From the NCBI RefSeq assembly GCF_039539525.1, contig NZ_BAABDH010000003.1, positions 124,001 through 188,000 on the forward strand: a stretch of DNA of 64,000 bases, in the 5' to 3' direction. The DNA is from Hymenobacter algoricola (GTDB lineage: Bacteria > Bacteroidota > Bacteroidia > Cytophagales > Hymenobacteraceae). The notes beneath the pieces are model-generated. The model was not told the DNA's origin. It made no database searches and was given only the letters and a program-made list of their open reading frames with translations. This document shows positions 40,949 to 48,387 of the stretch, piece after piece (positions within the stretch are counted from its first letter, which is position 1; the number at the start of each line of letters is the position of its first letter). Position numbers and translations under genes: made by a program.

Positions 40949-42355
40949 CTACATGTGAATCGCCCGGTTCTCGGTGGCGGCCAAGCAGGCTTCCTTCATG
41001 GCTTCGGCGTAGGTGGGGTGGGCGTGGCTCATGCGGGCCACGTCCTCGGCGGAGGCGCGGAACTCCATGGCCGTCACGGCTTCGGCAATCAGGTCGGCAA
41101 TGCGGGGCCCGATCATGTGGACGCCCAGGATTTCGTCGGTTTCCTTATCGGCCAGCACCTTCACGAAGCCGTCGAGGTCCATGCTGGCGCGGGCGCGGCC
41201 CGAGGCGCGGAAGGGGAACGAGCCGGTTTTGTAGGCCTTGCCCTGCTCCTTGAGCTGCTCCTCGGTGTAGCCCACGGCCGCCACTTCGGGCCAGGTATAC
41301 ACCACGCCCGGAATCAGCAGGTAGTTGATGTGGGGCTTCTGGCCCACGATGGTTTCGGCTACGAACACGCCTTCTTCCTCGGCCTTGTGGGCCAGCATGG
41401 CCCCGCGCACCACGTCGCCGATGGCGTAGATGCCGGGCACGGAGGTTTGCATGTGCGCATCGACCTTGATGCGGCCGCGCTCCTCCAGCTGCACGCCGGC
41501 AGCTTCCAGGTTGAGGCCCGCGGTGAAGGGCGAGCGGCCCACGGCCACCAGGCAGTAGTCGCCCTCGAACTTCACTTCCTCGCCCTTGGGGTTGGTGGCG
41601 GTGACGGTGACGGCGTCGCCTTCGCGGGTGGCGCCGGTGACCTTGTGGCTGAGAAAGAACTCGATGCCGATTTTACCCAGGATACGCTTGAGCTCCTTGC
41701 CCAGACCGCGGTCCATGGTCGGGATGAGCGAGTCCAGGAACTCCACCACCGATACTTTCGCGCCGAGGCGGGCGTAGATCGACGCCATTTCGAGGCCGAT
41801 GACGCCGCCGCCAATCACAATCATGTGCTTGGGCACTTCGCGGATGTTGAGGGCCTCAGTGCTGGTGATGATGCGCTCCTTGTCCTGGCCGATGAAGGGC
41901 AGCACCGTGGGCTTGGAGCCGGTGGCGATGATGACGTTCCTGGTTTCGATCTGCTGGGCCTCGCCGCCGGCGGTGGGCGCGATGCTGATATGGTTCTTGT
42001 CGACGAACGAGCCCACGCCGTGGATGACGTCAATCTTGTTCTTCTTCATCAGGTAGATGATGCCGTCGGTATTGGCCTTGACCACGCCGTTCTTGCGGTC
42101 AATCATCTGGTTCATGTTCACCTGCAAATCACTCAGCTCGATGCCGTGCTCCTTGAAGGTGGTGTGGGCGTTGTGGTAGTGCTCGGTCGAGTCGAGCAGA
42201 GCCTTGCTCGGGATGCAGCCCACGTTGAGGCAGGTGCCGCCGAGCGTGTCGTACTTCTCGATGAGGGCGGTTTTGAGGCCCAGCTGGGCGCAGCGGATGG
42301 CCGCCACATAGCCGCCGGGGCCGGAGCCAATGACGGTAACGTCGTATTGATTCAT
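40949..42355 (-). CDS. lpdA: Dihydrolipoyl dehydrogenase
   Basis: The 468-residue enzyme begins YDVTVIGSGPGGYVAAI (FAD motif) and has the redox-active disulphide in GGTCLNVGCIPSKALL, a second NAD motif near residue 180 (VIGGGVIGLEMASIYARLG) and the C-terminal dimer-interface motif HAHPTYAEAM with the active-site His. It is the E3 component that reoxidises lipoyl groups in 2-oxoglutarate, pyruvate and glycine-cleavage systems. The sucA and sucB genes lie about 4 kb away on the same strand and gcvP is at the end of the window, so one E3 may serve all. A promoter-like box is at 42386. Confidence 0.96.
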   Translation of the reverse strand: MNQYDVTVIGSGPGGYVAAIRCAQLGLKTALIEKYDTLGGTCLNVGCIPSKALLDSTEHYHNAHTTFKEHGIELSDLQVNMNQMIDRKNGVVKANTDGIIYLMKKNKIDVIHGVGSFVDKNHISIAPTAGGEAQQIETRNVIIATGSKPTVLPFIGQDKERIITSTEALNIREVPKHMIVIGGGVIGLEMASIYARLGAKVSVVEFLDSLIPTMDRGLGKELKRILGKIGIEFFLSHKVTGATREGDAVTVTATNPKGEEVKFEGDYCLVAVGRSPFTAGLNLEAAGVQLEERGRIKVDAHMQTSVPGIYAIGDVVRGAMLAHKAEEEGVFVAETIVGQKPHINYLLIPGVVYTWPEVAAVGYTEEQLKEQGKAYKTGSFPFRASGRARASMDLDGFVKVLADKETDEILGVHMIGPRIADLIAEAVTAMEFRASAEDVARMSHAHPTYAEAMKEACLAATENRAIHM

Positions 42356-42385
42356 AGGGGGTGAATTCGGTGGAAATCAGCAGGG

Positions 42386-42393
42386 CGAAGGTA
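42386..42393 (-). promoter_or_regulatory. -7-like promoter box (TACCTTCG) for lpdA
   Basis: One mismatch from TAnnTTTG, 31 bp upstream of the lpdA ATG. Confidence 0.4.
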
Positions 42394-42410
42394 CGGGCTA
42401 AAAGCTAGTT

Positions 42411-42487
42411 CCCCTCCTTTTTTCAAGGAGGGGCCAGGGGTGGTTAACCAGCGCTAGAAACCGCTCAACGATTGTCAACCACCCCTG
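42411..42487. repeat. Nested palindromic intergenic element
   Basis: A hairpin CCCCTCC-TTTTTTCAA-GGAGGGG region (42411-42433) is followed by an inverted repeat with CCAGGGGTGGTTAAC at 42434-42448 and GTCAACCACCCCTGG at 42473-42487, 24 bases between. Together they resemble a short, non-autonomous palindromic repeat of the kind dispersed in Bacteroidota intergenic regions. Confidence 0.6.
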
Positions 42488-42561
42488 GTCCCGGTCTGCC
42501 TGATGCGCAGAGTCAGCTGAGCAATGAACCAGCTTGCCAGCTCTGGCCCGCCGGGCGCACT

Positions 42562-43026
42562 TTACAGAAAGTGGTAGAGAAACGTAATGACGCCGGTGTA
42601 CGCCGACTTTTTGGCATCCCGGATTTCCAGCGCTACCTCAATGCGAGCCTTGGCAATGCCGCGCAGATCCTTCACCGACAGCAGCCGGGCCCGCAGGCGC
42701 ACGTCGCTGTTGACCAGCACGGCCTGGTTAAAGCGCAGGCTTTCGATTTCGTAGTTGACCTGCATCTTCAGGTTTTCGATGTGCACAATCTGCGTCCACA
42801 GGTAAGGCAGCAAAGCCACGGTGAGGTAGCCGTGGGCAATGGTGCCGCCGAAGGGCGACTCGGCTTGGGCCCGCTCGGCGTCGAGGTGAATCCACTGGTG
42901 GTCGAGGGTGGCTTCGGCGAAGCGGGTAATCTGCTCCTGGGTGATGGTGTGGTATCCGGAAAGGCCCAGCTCCTGGCCTTCGTACTGCTCCAGCTCTCTC
43001 AGGCTGCGGATGGTAATGCTGCTCAT
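42562..43026 (-). CDS. MaoC-like (R)-specific enoyl-CoA hydratase
   Basis: The 154-residue hotdog-fold protein has the MaoC signature FAEATLDHQWIHLD-type hydratase motif (Asp and His of the active site), TIAHGYLTVALLPYL and NYEIESLRFNQAVLVNSDVRL (motifs quoted in part). Such proteins hydrate trans-2-enoyl-CoA; NodN-like members resemble it most. The role in fatty acid breakdown or chain modification is unclear. Start at 43026; it is followed on the minus strand by no close gene. Confidence 0.88.
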   Translation of the reverse strand: MSSITIRSLRELEQYEGQELGLSGYHTITQEQITRFAEATLDHQWIHLDAERAQAESPFGGTIAHGYLTVALLPYLWTQIVHIENLKMQVNYEIESLRFNQAVLVNSDVRLRARLLSVKDLRGIAKARIEVALEIRDAKKSAYTGVITFLYHFL

Positions 43027-43080
43027 GCGGGGTGTTGGTGGGGATGAAGAAGGGGAAACGAAGGCGAAACGCAGCGCTCC

Positions 43081-44742
43081 TTAATCGACCAATACGCCAA
43101 TGTAGTAGTTGAAGGTGTCGATATCGATATTATCCTTCGTGGCGCCGATCAGCTCGATGGGCTGAAACTTGGTGGTCAGCGGCACCAGCCGGTACTCCGA
43201 GCCGCGCACCCGCATGCGGATGGGCACGTTGAAGCCCGCGGCATCGGCCACCCAGCGGCCCATCAGCTGGCCTTTATCCTGGCGCAGCTCCAGCGTGGGC
43301 AGGCCGCGGTGGCGCAGGTACTGGTCGAACACCGGCGTCAGGTTTTTGCCGCTCTGCTGGTTGATATAGCCGATAATCTGGTCGGTGGTGACGGTCTGGT
43401 GGTAGAACGTCTGGCCCAGGCCGCGCAGAATCTGCCGCCACTTCTCGTCGTCGCCGATGATGGTGCGCACCATGTTGAGCATGTTGCTGCCCTTGTCGTA
43501 CATGTCGCCGGAGCCTTCCTTGTTCACGCCGTAGGCCCCGATGATGGGCCCGTCGTTCTGGATGTTGCGCCGCTGCCCGTGCACGTATTCCTGCCCGGCG
43601 AGCTTGCCAAACTGGCTTTCCGTGAACAGCGCCTCGGAGTAGGTCGTGAAGCTTTCGTGGATCCACATGTCGGCAATGTCCTTGCTGGTGATGTTGTTGC
43701 CGAACCACTCGTGCCCGCTTTCGTGGACGATGATGAAGTCCCACTTCAGCCCCCAGCCCGTGGCCGACCGGTCGTGGCCGAGGTAGCCGTTGAGGTACTT
43801 GTTGCCGTAGGCCACGGCGCTCTGGTGCTCCATGCCCAGGTGGGGCGCATCGACGAGCTTGTAGCCGTCCTCATAAAACGGGTAGGGCCCGAACCAGTGC
43901 TCAAACGACTTGAGCATGGGCTTCACGTTGGCCCCGAACTGCGCTTTGGCCTTGGCCAGGTTCTCGGTCAGCACCCAGTAGTCGAGGCTCAGCTTACCCT
44001 TTTCGCCGGCGTAGGAGTCGCTGAAGTGGGTGTAGTCGCCCACGTTCATCGCCACGTCGTAGTTGTTGATGGGGTTGCGCACGGCCCAGTCGAAGCGGGT
44101 GGTGCCGTCCTTGAGCGGCGTGACTTTGCGCAGCCGCCCGTTCGAGACGTCCTTCAGCCCCTTGGGCACGGTGATGCTGATGAGCATGCTGTCGACCTCG
44201 TCGGACTGGTGGTCTTTGGTGGGCCACCAGATGCTGGCGCCCACGCCCTGGCAGGCCGTGGCCACCCAGGGCTTGCCGTTGGAGTCCTTGGCAAACACGA
44301 GGCCGCCGTCCCAGGGAGCCCGCTCGGCCACGGTGGGCTTGCCGGAGTAGAACACGGTGAACTCGTCGGCGCTGCCGGACTTAATAAGCTGCGGAAACGT
44401 GACGAACACGGCGTTGGCTTCGCGGGTGAAAGCCAGGTTCTGGCCTTTGTACACTACTTTCTCCACCGTCAGGTTGGCAAACAGATCGAACTGCAGCCGG
44501 CGGAAATCCTGGGTGGCGGTGAAGCGGAACAGGTTGGAGCCGCTCAGGGCGCGCTGGTCGATGTCGAGCTTTACGTCGAGGTGGTAGTAGGTGATGTCGT
44601 AGCAGGTGCGCAGCGGCGAGAGGCTGCCGCGCAGGGAGTCGGCGCGGGTAAACTGGGCTTTGGGCTGCATCAGCTGGGCGCTGGCCAGCCGGGGCCAGCA
44701 CAACACGGCCAGGAGGGCCAGGAACGGGGTACGAAAGCGCAT
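43081..44742 (-). CDS. M1-family metallopeptidase (aminopeptidase-like)
   Basis: The 553-residue protein has a signal peptide (MRFRTPFLALLAVLCWPRLASA) and M1 gluzincin features: the zinc motif HESGHEWFGNN with downstream Glu in ADMWIHESFTTYSEALF, and the exopeptidase-like loop DAPHLGMEHQSAVAYG, cited in part (a GAMEN-like site reads GMEHQ). The N-terminal part is a beta domain, and the C-terminal half is shorter than in classical aminopeptidase N. It should act outside the cytoplasm. The gene's own promoter-like TAACTTTA lies near 44766-44773. Confidence 0.92.
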   Translation of the reverse strand: MRFRTPFLALLAVLCWPRLASAQLMQPKAQFTRADSLRGSLSPLRTCYDITYYHLDVKLDIDQRALSGSNLFRFTATQDFRRLQFDLFANLTVEKVVYKGQNLAFTREANAVFVTFPQLIKSGSADEFTVFYSGKPTVAERAPWDGGLVFAKDSNGKPWVATACQGVGASIWWPTKDHQSDEVDSMLISITVPKGLKDVSNGRLRKVTPLKDGTTRFDWAVRNPINNYDVAMNVGDYTHFSDSYAGEKGKLSLDYWVLTENLAKAKAQFGANVKPMLKSFEHWFGPYPFYEDGYKLVDAPHLGMEHQSAVAYGNKYLNGYLGHDRSATGWGLKWDFIIVHESGHEWFGNNITSKDIADMWIHESFTTYSEALFTESQFGKLAGQEYVHGQRRNIQNDGPIIGAYGVNKEGSGDMYDKGSNMLNMVRTIIGDDEKWRQILRGLGQTFYHQTVTTDQIIGYINQQSGKNLTPVFDQYLRHRGLPTLELRQDKGQLMGRWVADAAGFNVPIRMRVRGSEYRLVPLTTKFQPIELIGATKDNIDIDTFNYYIGVLVD

Positions 44743-44896
44743 AGAAAGCAGAACGGGGCGAGGGGTAAAGTTACGCTACTGACGCCGGCCCGGCGGCACG
44801 GTTGCGCGCCCGGCCCAAGTACCTGACTGGCTTACCGTTTGCCGGCTGGCAGCCCGCTGCCGCAGGCTCCGGGTGGCGGGCCGCCGGGGTTCGGCG

Positions 44897-44904
44897 TAGC
44901 TTTG
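44897..44904 (+). promoter_or_regulatory. -7 promoter box (TAGCTTTG) of the EamA gene
   Basis: Full match to TAnnTTTG, 23 bp upstream of ATG 44927. Confidence 0.5.
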
Positions 44905-44926
44905 CCGCTTCATTTGCTGCTTTCCT

Positions 44927-45838
44927 ATGCCTACTCCTGCTCCCGCGCCCAGCCGTGCGGCCATCATCGGGGCCTTTGCCATTGTCTACATCATCTGGGG
45001 CTCCACCTACCTGGGCATCCGCTTCGCCATCGATAGTATTCCGCCGCTGCTCATGGCCGGCTCCCGCTATCTGCTGGCCGGTGTGCTGCTCTACGGGTTC
45101 ATGCGGTTGCGCGGCGCGCCGGCCCCCACGCTCCGCGGCTGGGGCCACGCGCTGCTTATCGGCATCTGCCTGCTCACCTTCGGCAACGGCGGCGTGACGC
45201 TGGGCGAGCAGTACATTCCCTCCGGCCTTACGGCACTGCTGGTGGCCGTGGTGCCGCTGTTTCTGGCCGTGCTGGGCTGGCTGAGCGGACTCTCGGGCCG
45301 GCCTACGCCGCGCGTCGCGCTGGGCCTGCTCATCGGCATGGCGGGCGTGTACCTGGTGGCCCGCACGCCCGGCGTCAGCCACGTGGCGCGACCGGGCCAC
45401 GAAAACCTGGGCTTCGGCCTGGTCATGACGGCCGCGCTGATGTGGGCGGTGGGCTCACTATACGCCAAGAAGCACCAGCCGGCCTCCTCCCCGTTCGTGG
45501 CCGGCGGCATGCAGATGATGTGCGGCGGGCTGCTGATGCTGCTTATCGGAATCATACGCGGCGAAACCCAGGGCTTCGAGCTGGCGGCGGTTACCGCCCA
45601 GTCGTGGCTGGCGTATGTCTACCTGGTTACGCTGGGCTCCATTGTGGCTTTTTCGGCCTACATCTGGCTGCTGCAGGCCGTGGAGCCGGCGCTGGCGGGC
45701 ACCAACTCCTTCGTCAACCCCGTGGTGGCCGTGCTGCTGGGCTGGGCCCTGGCCGGGGAGCAGCTCAGCGCCCCCATGCTCGGCGGCGCTGCCCTGATTG
45801 TGGTGGCCGTGGTGCTGGTGGTGCTGGGCAAGAAGTGA
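44927..45838 (+). CDS. EamA-family (DMT) transporter, YedA-like
   Basis: The 303-residue membrane protein has ten predicted helices in two homologous EamA repeats. The first has FAIVYIIWGSTYLGIRFAI and the second begins GFGLVMTAALMWAVGSL. YedA/RhaT-type DMT members are exporters of amino acids or other metabolites. It is divergent from the M1 peptidase gene, with an 8-of-8 promoter box between. Substrate not determined. Confidence 0.9.
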   Translation: MPTPAPAPSRAAIIGAFAIVYIIWGSTYLGIRFAIDSIPPLLMAGSRYLLAGVLLYGFMRLRGAPAPTLRGWGHALLIGICLLTFGNGGVTLGEQYIPSGLTALLVAVVPLFLAVLGWLSGLSGRPTPRVALGLLIGMAGVYLVARTPGVSHVARPGHENLGFGLVMTAALMWAVGSLYAKKHQPASSPFVAGGMQMMCGGLLMLLIGIIRGETQGFELAAVTAQSWLAYVYLVTLGSIVAFSAYIWLLQAVEPALAGTNSFVNPVVAVLLGWALAGEQLSAPMLGGAALIVVAVVLVVLGKK

Positions 45839-46082
45839 GAACCGCACCCCTGGGCCCAGCAAGCCTTAACCGCTTGTCTGCCCACATCTTACCAGGATTT
45901 CACCCGCTGATGCGCCGTCCGGAGGTGCGAATAGCTGCTTTTGTAGCTTTCTGAGTTGAGCCAGATAAATCTTGTTTTTTGATGCTATGGTTATATTAAC
46001 AATTTCTTTACCTTAGCGAAAAGAGTGTAACCTGCGTAAATTCGCTACGTATTGAAAACCCCACTCTTTTTGCTCCCTCTCT

Positions 46083-46472
46083 ATGAAAACGACTATCCCA
46101 CTAGCCGACATCCAGACGGAAGGCGACATCAAAACCCTCGTCGACACGCTCTGCCATAAGGCCACCAACGACACGCTGCTGGGCCCGCGCTACGGCGCCG
46201 CCGCCCGGATTCACTGGCCCCACTACCTCACCTCCCAATACCGCTACTGGAGCACGACGCTGCTGGGCAAACAGGAAGAGGAAGGTGAGCCGGTACCTTC
46301 GCAGCTGGCCATCCCGGCCGGTGGCCCCCACATCGACCATTGGCTGAACCTGTTTTCCTCCACCGTGGAGGAATGCTTTGCGGGCTCTAAAGCGGAGGAA
46401 GCCAAGAACCTGGCCCGCCAGCTGGTCGGCCGCCTGCAGGCCACCCGCTCCCGCGAGCTGCCGGTGGATTAG
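46083..46472 (+). CDS. Degenerate group III truncated hemoglobin-like protein
   Basis: The 129-residue protein shows the trHb-III frame: DIQTEGDIKTLVDT at helix A/B, YLTSQYRYWSTTLLGK at helix E, GEPVPSQLAI where family members have 'GNPF..H.PL', and HIDHWLNLFSSTVEECFAG at helix G/H. By comparison with a typical Bacteroidota trHb-III the proximal heme-ligand His appears replaced by Gln (the Q of PSQL), and the B10 tyrosine position ('FY' in relatives) reads LC. A heme-free or weakly heme-binding product is therefore possible. Near -7 box TACCTTAG at 46009 precedes it by about 70 bp. The assignment rests on remembered family patterns. Confidence 0.72.
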   Translation: MKTTIPLADIQTEGDIKTLVDTLCHKATNDTLLGPRYGAAARIHWPHYLTSQYRYWSTTLLGKQEEEGEPVPSQLAIPAGGPHIDHWLNLFSSTVEECFAGSKAEEAKNLARQLVGRLQATRSRELPVD

Positions 46473-46510
46473 CCCGCTGCCCATACGCTCTCAACTCCCT
46501 CAACTCTCCC

Positions 46511-46555
46511 AAACGCAAAAGCGAGGCCCGGATACCGGGCCTCGCTTTTGCGTTT
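46511..46555. terminator. Bidirectional terminator between the globin and sucB genes
   Basis: A 20-bp perfect stem starting AAACGCAAAAGCGAGGCCCG with a 4-base loop, with A- and T-rich flanks. Confidence 0.92.
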
Positions 46556-46568
46556 CTTGGGTTTAAAA

Positions 46569-48269
46569 CTACACGCCCAGCAGCAGGCGGGTCGGATCCT
46601 CGAGCAGTTCCTTCACCCGTACCAGGAACGAAACCGACTCGCGGCCGTCGATGATGCGGTGGTCGTAGCTCAGCGCCAGGTACATCATCGGGCGAATCAC
46701 GACTTGGCCGTTCTCGGCAATCGGGCGCTGCACGATGTTGTGCATGCCCAGAATGGCTGACTGTGGGGCATTGATAATCGGGGTGCTCATCATCGAGCCG
46801 AAGATGCCGCCGTTGGTGATGGTGAACGTGCCGCCGGTCATCTGCTCGATGGTCAGCTTGTTGTCGCGGGCCAGCATAGCCAGGCGCACCACTTCCTTCT
46901 CGATGCCATCGAAGGACAGCTGCTCAGCGTTGCGGATGACCGGCACCACCAGGCCTTTGGGGGCCGATACGGCGATGCTGATGTCGCAGAAGTCATTGAA
47001 TACGATGTCGGTGCCGTCAATCTGGGCATTCACCGAGGGCCACTCTTTCAGGGCCACGCACACGGCTTTGGTGAAAAAGGACATGAAGCCCAGGTTCACG
47101 CCGTTCTTTTCCTTGAACTTGTCCTTGAACTTGGTGCGCAGGTCCATGATGGGCTGCATGTTCACCTCGTTGAAGGTGGTGAGCATGGCCGTCTCGTTCT
47201 TCACCGCCACCAGCCGGCGGGCCACCGTCTTGCGCAGGTTGCTCATCTTCTCGCGGCGCACATTTCTGCTGCCAGTTGCCGGTTGCGAGCTGCCGGTTGG
47301 TTGCGGCGCGGACGGCGCCGCGGAGGCTGCCGCTACTGCCGGAGCCGGAGCTGCTGGACGGGCCTGGGCATTCTGGGCGTCTTCCTTGGTGACGCGCCCG
47401 TCGCGGCCGGAGCCTTGCACGTCGGTGGCGGCAATGCCCTTCTCGCCGAGAATCTTGCTGGCCGCCGGCGAAGGGGTGCCGGTAGCGTAGCTCGTAGAGG
47501 TAGTAGCCGAATTGGCCGGCGCCGCGGCGGCGGCCGGTGCGGCCGGAGCCGGAGCCGCTGGGGCGGCACTTGGCGCCGCGGCCCCGCTGCCGCCTTCGAT
47601 ACGGGCCACCACGGCACCGATGCTGATGGTTTCGCCTTCCTTGGCGCCGTGGCGCAGGGTACCGGAAGCTTCGGCGGGCAGCTCAAACGTGGCCTTGTCC
47701 GATTCCAGCTCGGCAATGATTTCGTCGCGCTGCACCGGGGCGCCATCTTCCTTCAGCCACTTAGCCACCGTCACTTCCGTGATGGACTCACCCACGGCCG
47801 GAATCTTCATTTCCACGGCTGCGCCACCCGGGCCAGCCGCCGGAGCTGCTGCTGGTGCCGGAGCTGCCGAAGCGGCTCCGCCGGTAGGCTGTCCACCGTA
47901 GCCGGCCTGGTCGCTGGCGGCAGGATTCTGCTCGCCTTTAGTTATCGGATCAGCGGCGGGAGCGGCGGGAGCGGGTGCCGGAGCAGCTGGGGCACTGGCA
48001 GCCGGCGCGGCTGGCGCGGCCGGCGCGGCACCACCGGTACCGTCGATGTCGGCAATGACGGTGCCGATGCCGATGGTTTCGCCTTCCGCCACCCGGATTT
48101 TCAGGATGCCGTCGGCTTCGGCGGGCAGCTCAAACGTGGCTTTGTCCGATTCCAGCTCGGCAATAACTTCGTCGCGCTTCACGGTGTCACCGTCGGCTTT
48201 CAGCCATTTGGCAATGGTCACTTCGGTGATGGACTCGCCGACGGCGGGGATTTTAATTTCCAGACCCAT
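46569..48269 (-). CDS. sucB: 2-oxoglutarate dehydrogenase E2 (dihydrolipoamide succinyltransferase) with two lipoyl domains
   Basis: The 566-residue protein has a lipoyl domain (residues about 1-77) with the lipoyl Lys in ESDKATFELPAE, an Ala/Pro/Gly-rich linker, a second, nearly identical lipoyl domain with the same ESDKATFELPAE, a second linker, a peripheral subunit-binding domain with SPAASKILGEKGIAA, and a catalytic domain with NFHEVNMQ-like and DHRIIDGRESVSFLVRVKELLEDP endings (His-x-x-x-Asp-Gly motif DHRIIDG). It forms the core of the 2-oxoglutarate complex with sucA directly upstream, 118 bp away, on the same strand. E. coli SucB has one lipoyl domain, so the duplication is unusual for this enzyme. 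Start ATG 48269 precedes the first lipoyl domain. Confidence 0.95.
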   Translation of the reverse strand: MGLEIKIPAVGESITEVTIAKWLKADGDTVKRDEVIAELESDKATFELPAEADGILKIRVAEGETIGIGTVIADIDGTGGAAPAAPAAPAASAPAAPAPAPAAPAADPITKGEQNPAASDQAGYGGQPTGGAASAAPAPAAAPAAGPGGAAVEMKIPAVGESITEVTVAKWLKEDGAPVQRDEIIAELESDKATFELPAEASGTLRHGAKEGETISIGAVVARIEGGSGAAAPSAAPAAPAPAAPAAAAAPANSATTSTSYATGTPSPAASKILGEKGIAATDVQGSGRDGRVTKEDAQNAQARPAAPAPAVAAASAAPSAPQPTGSSQPATGSRNVRREKMSNLRKTVARRLVAVKNETAMLTTFNEVNMQPIMDLRTKFKDKFKEKNGVNLGFMSFFTKAVCVALKEWPSVNAQIDGTDIVFNDFCDISIAVSAPKGLVVPVIRNAEQLSFDGIEKEVVRLAMLARDNKLTIEQMTGGTFTITNGGIFGSMMSTPIINAPQSAILGMHNIVQRPIAENGQVVIRPMMYLALSYDHRIIDGRESVSFLVRVKELLEDPTRLLLGV

Positions 48270-48387
48270 AGGGAGGGAGTTGAAGGGTTTCGGTGGTAAA
48301 AGTCTGGGCGCTGCTGCCCGGGCTTCCTGATCGGTCAGGGATAAAACGGCTTCGGCGGGGCGCAAACTACGTAGTTCGCACTACTGC

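Noticed and set aside
46569..48269. Call as pyruvate dehydrogenase E2
   Set aside because: It lies directly after sucA and has no PDH E1 neighbour, and the catalytic end fits the succinyltransferase type better, although the two lipoyl domains are PDH-like.
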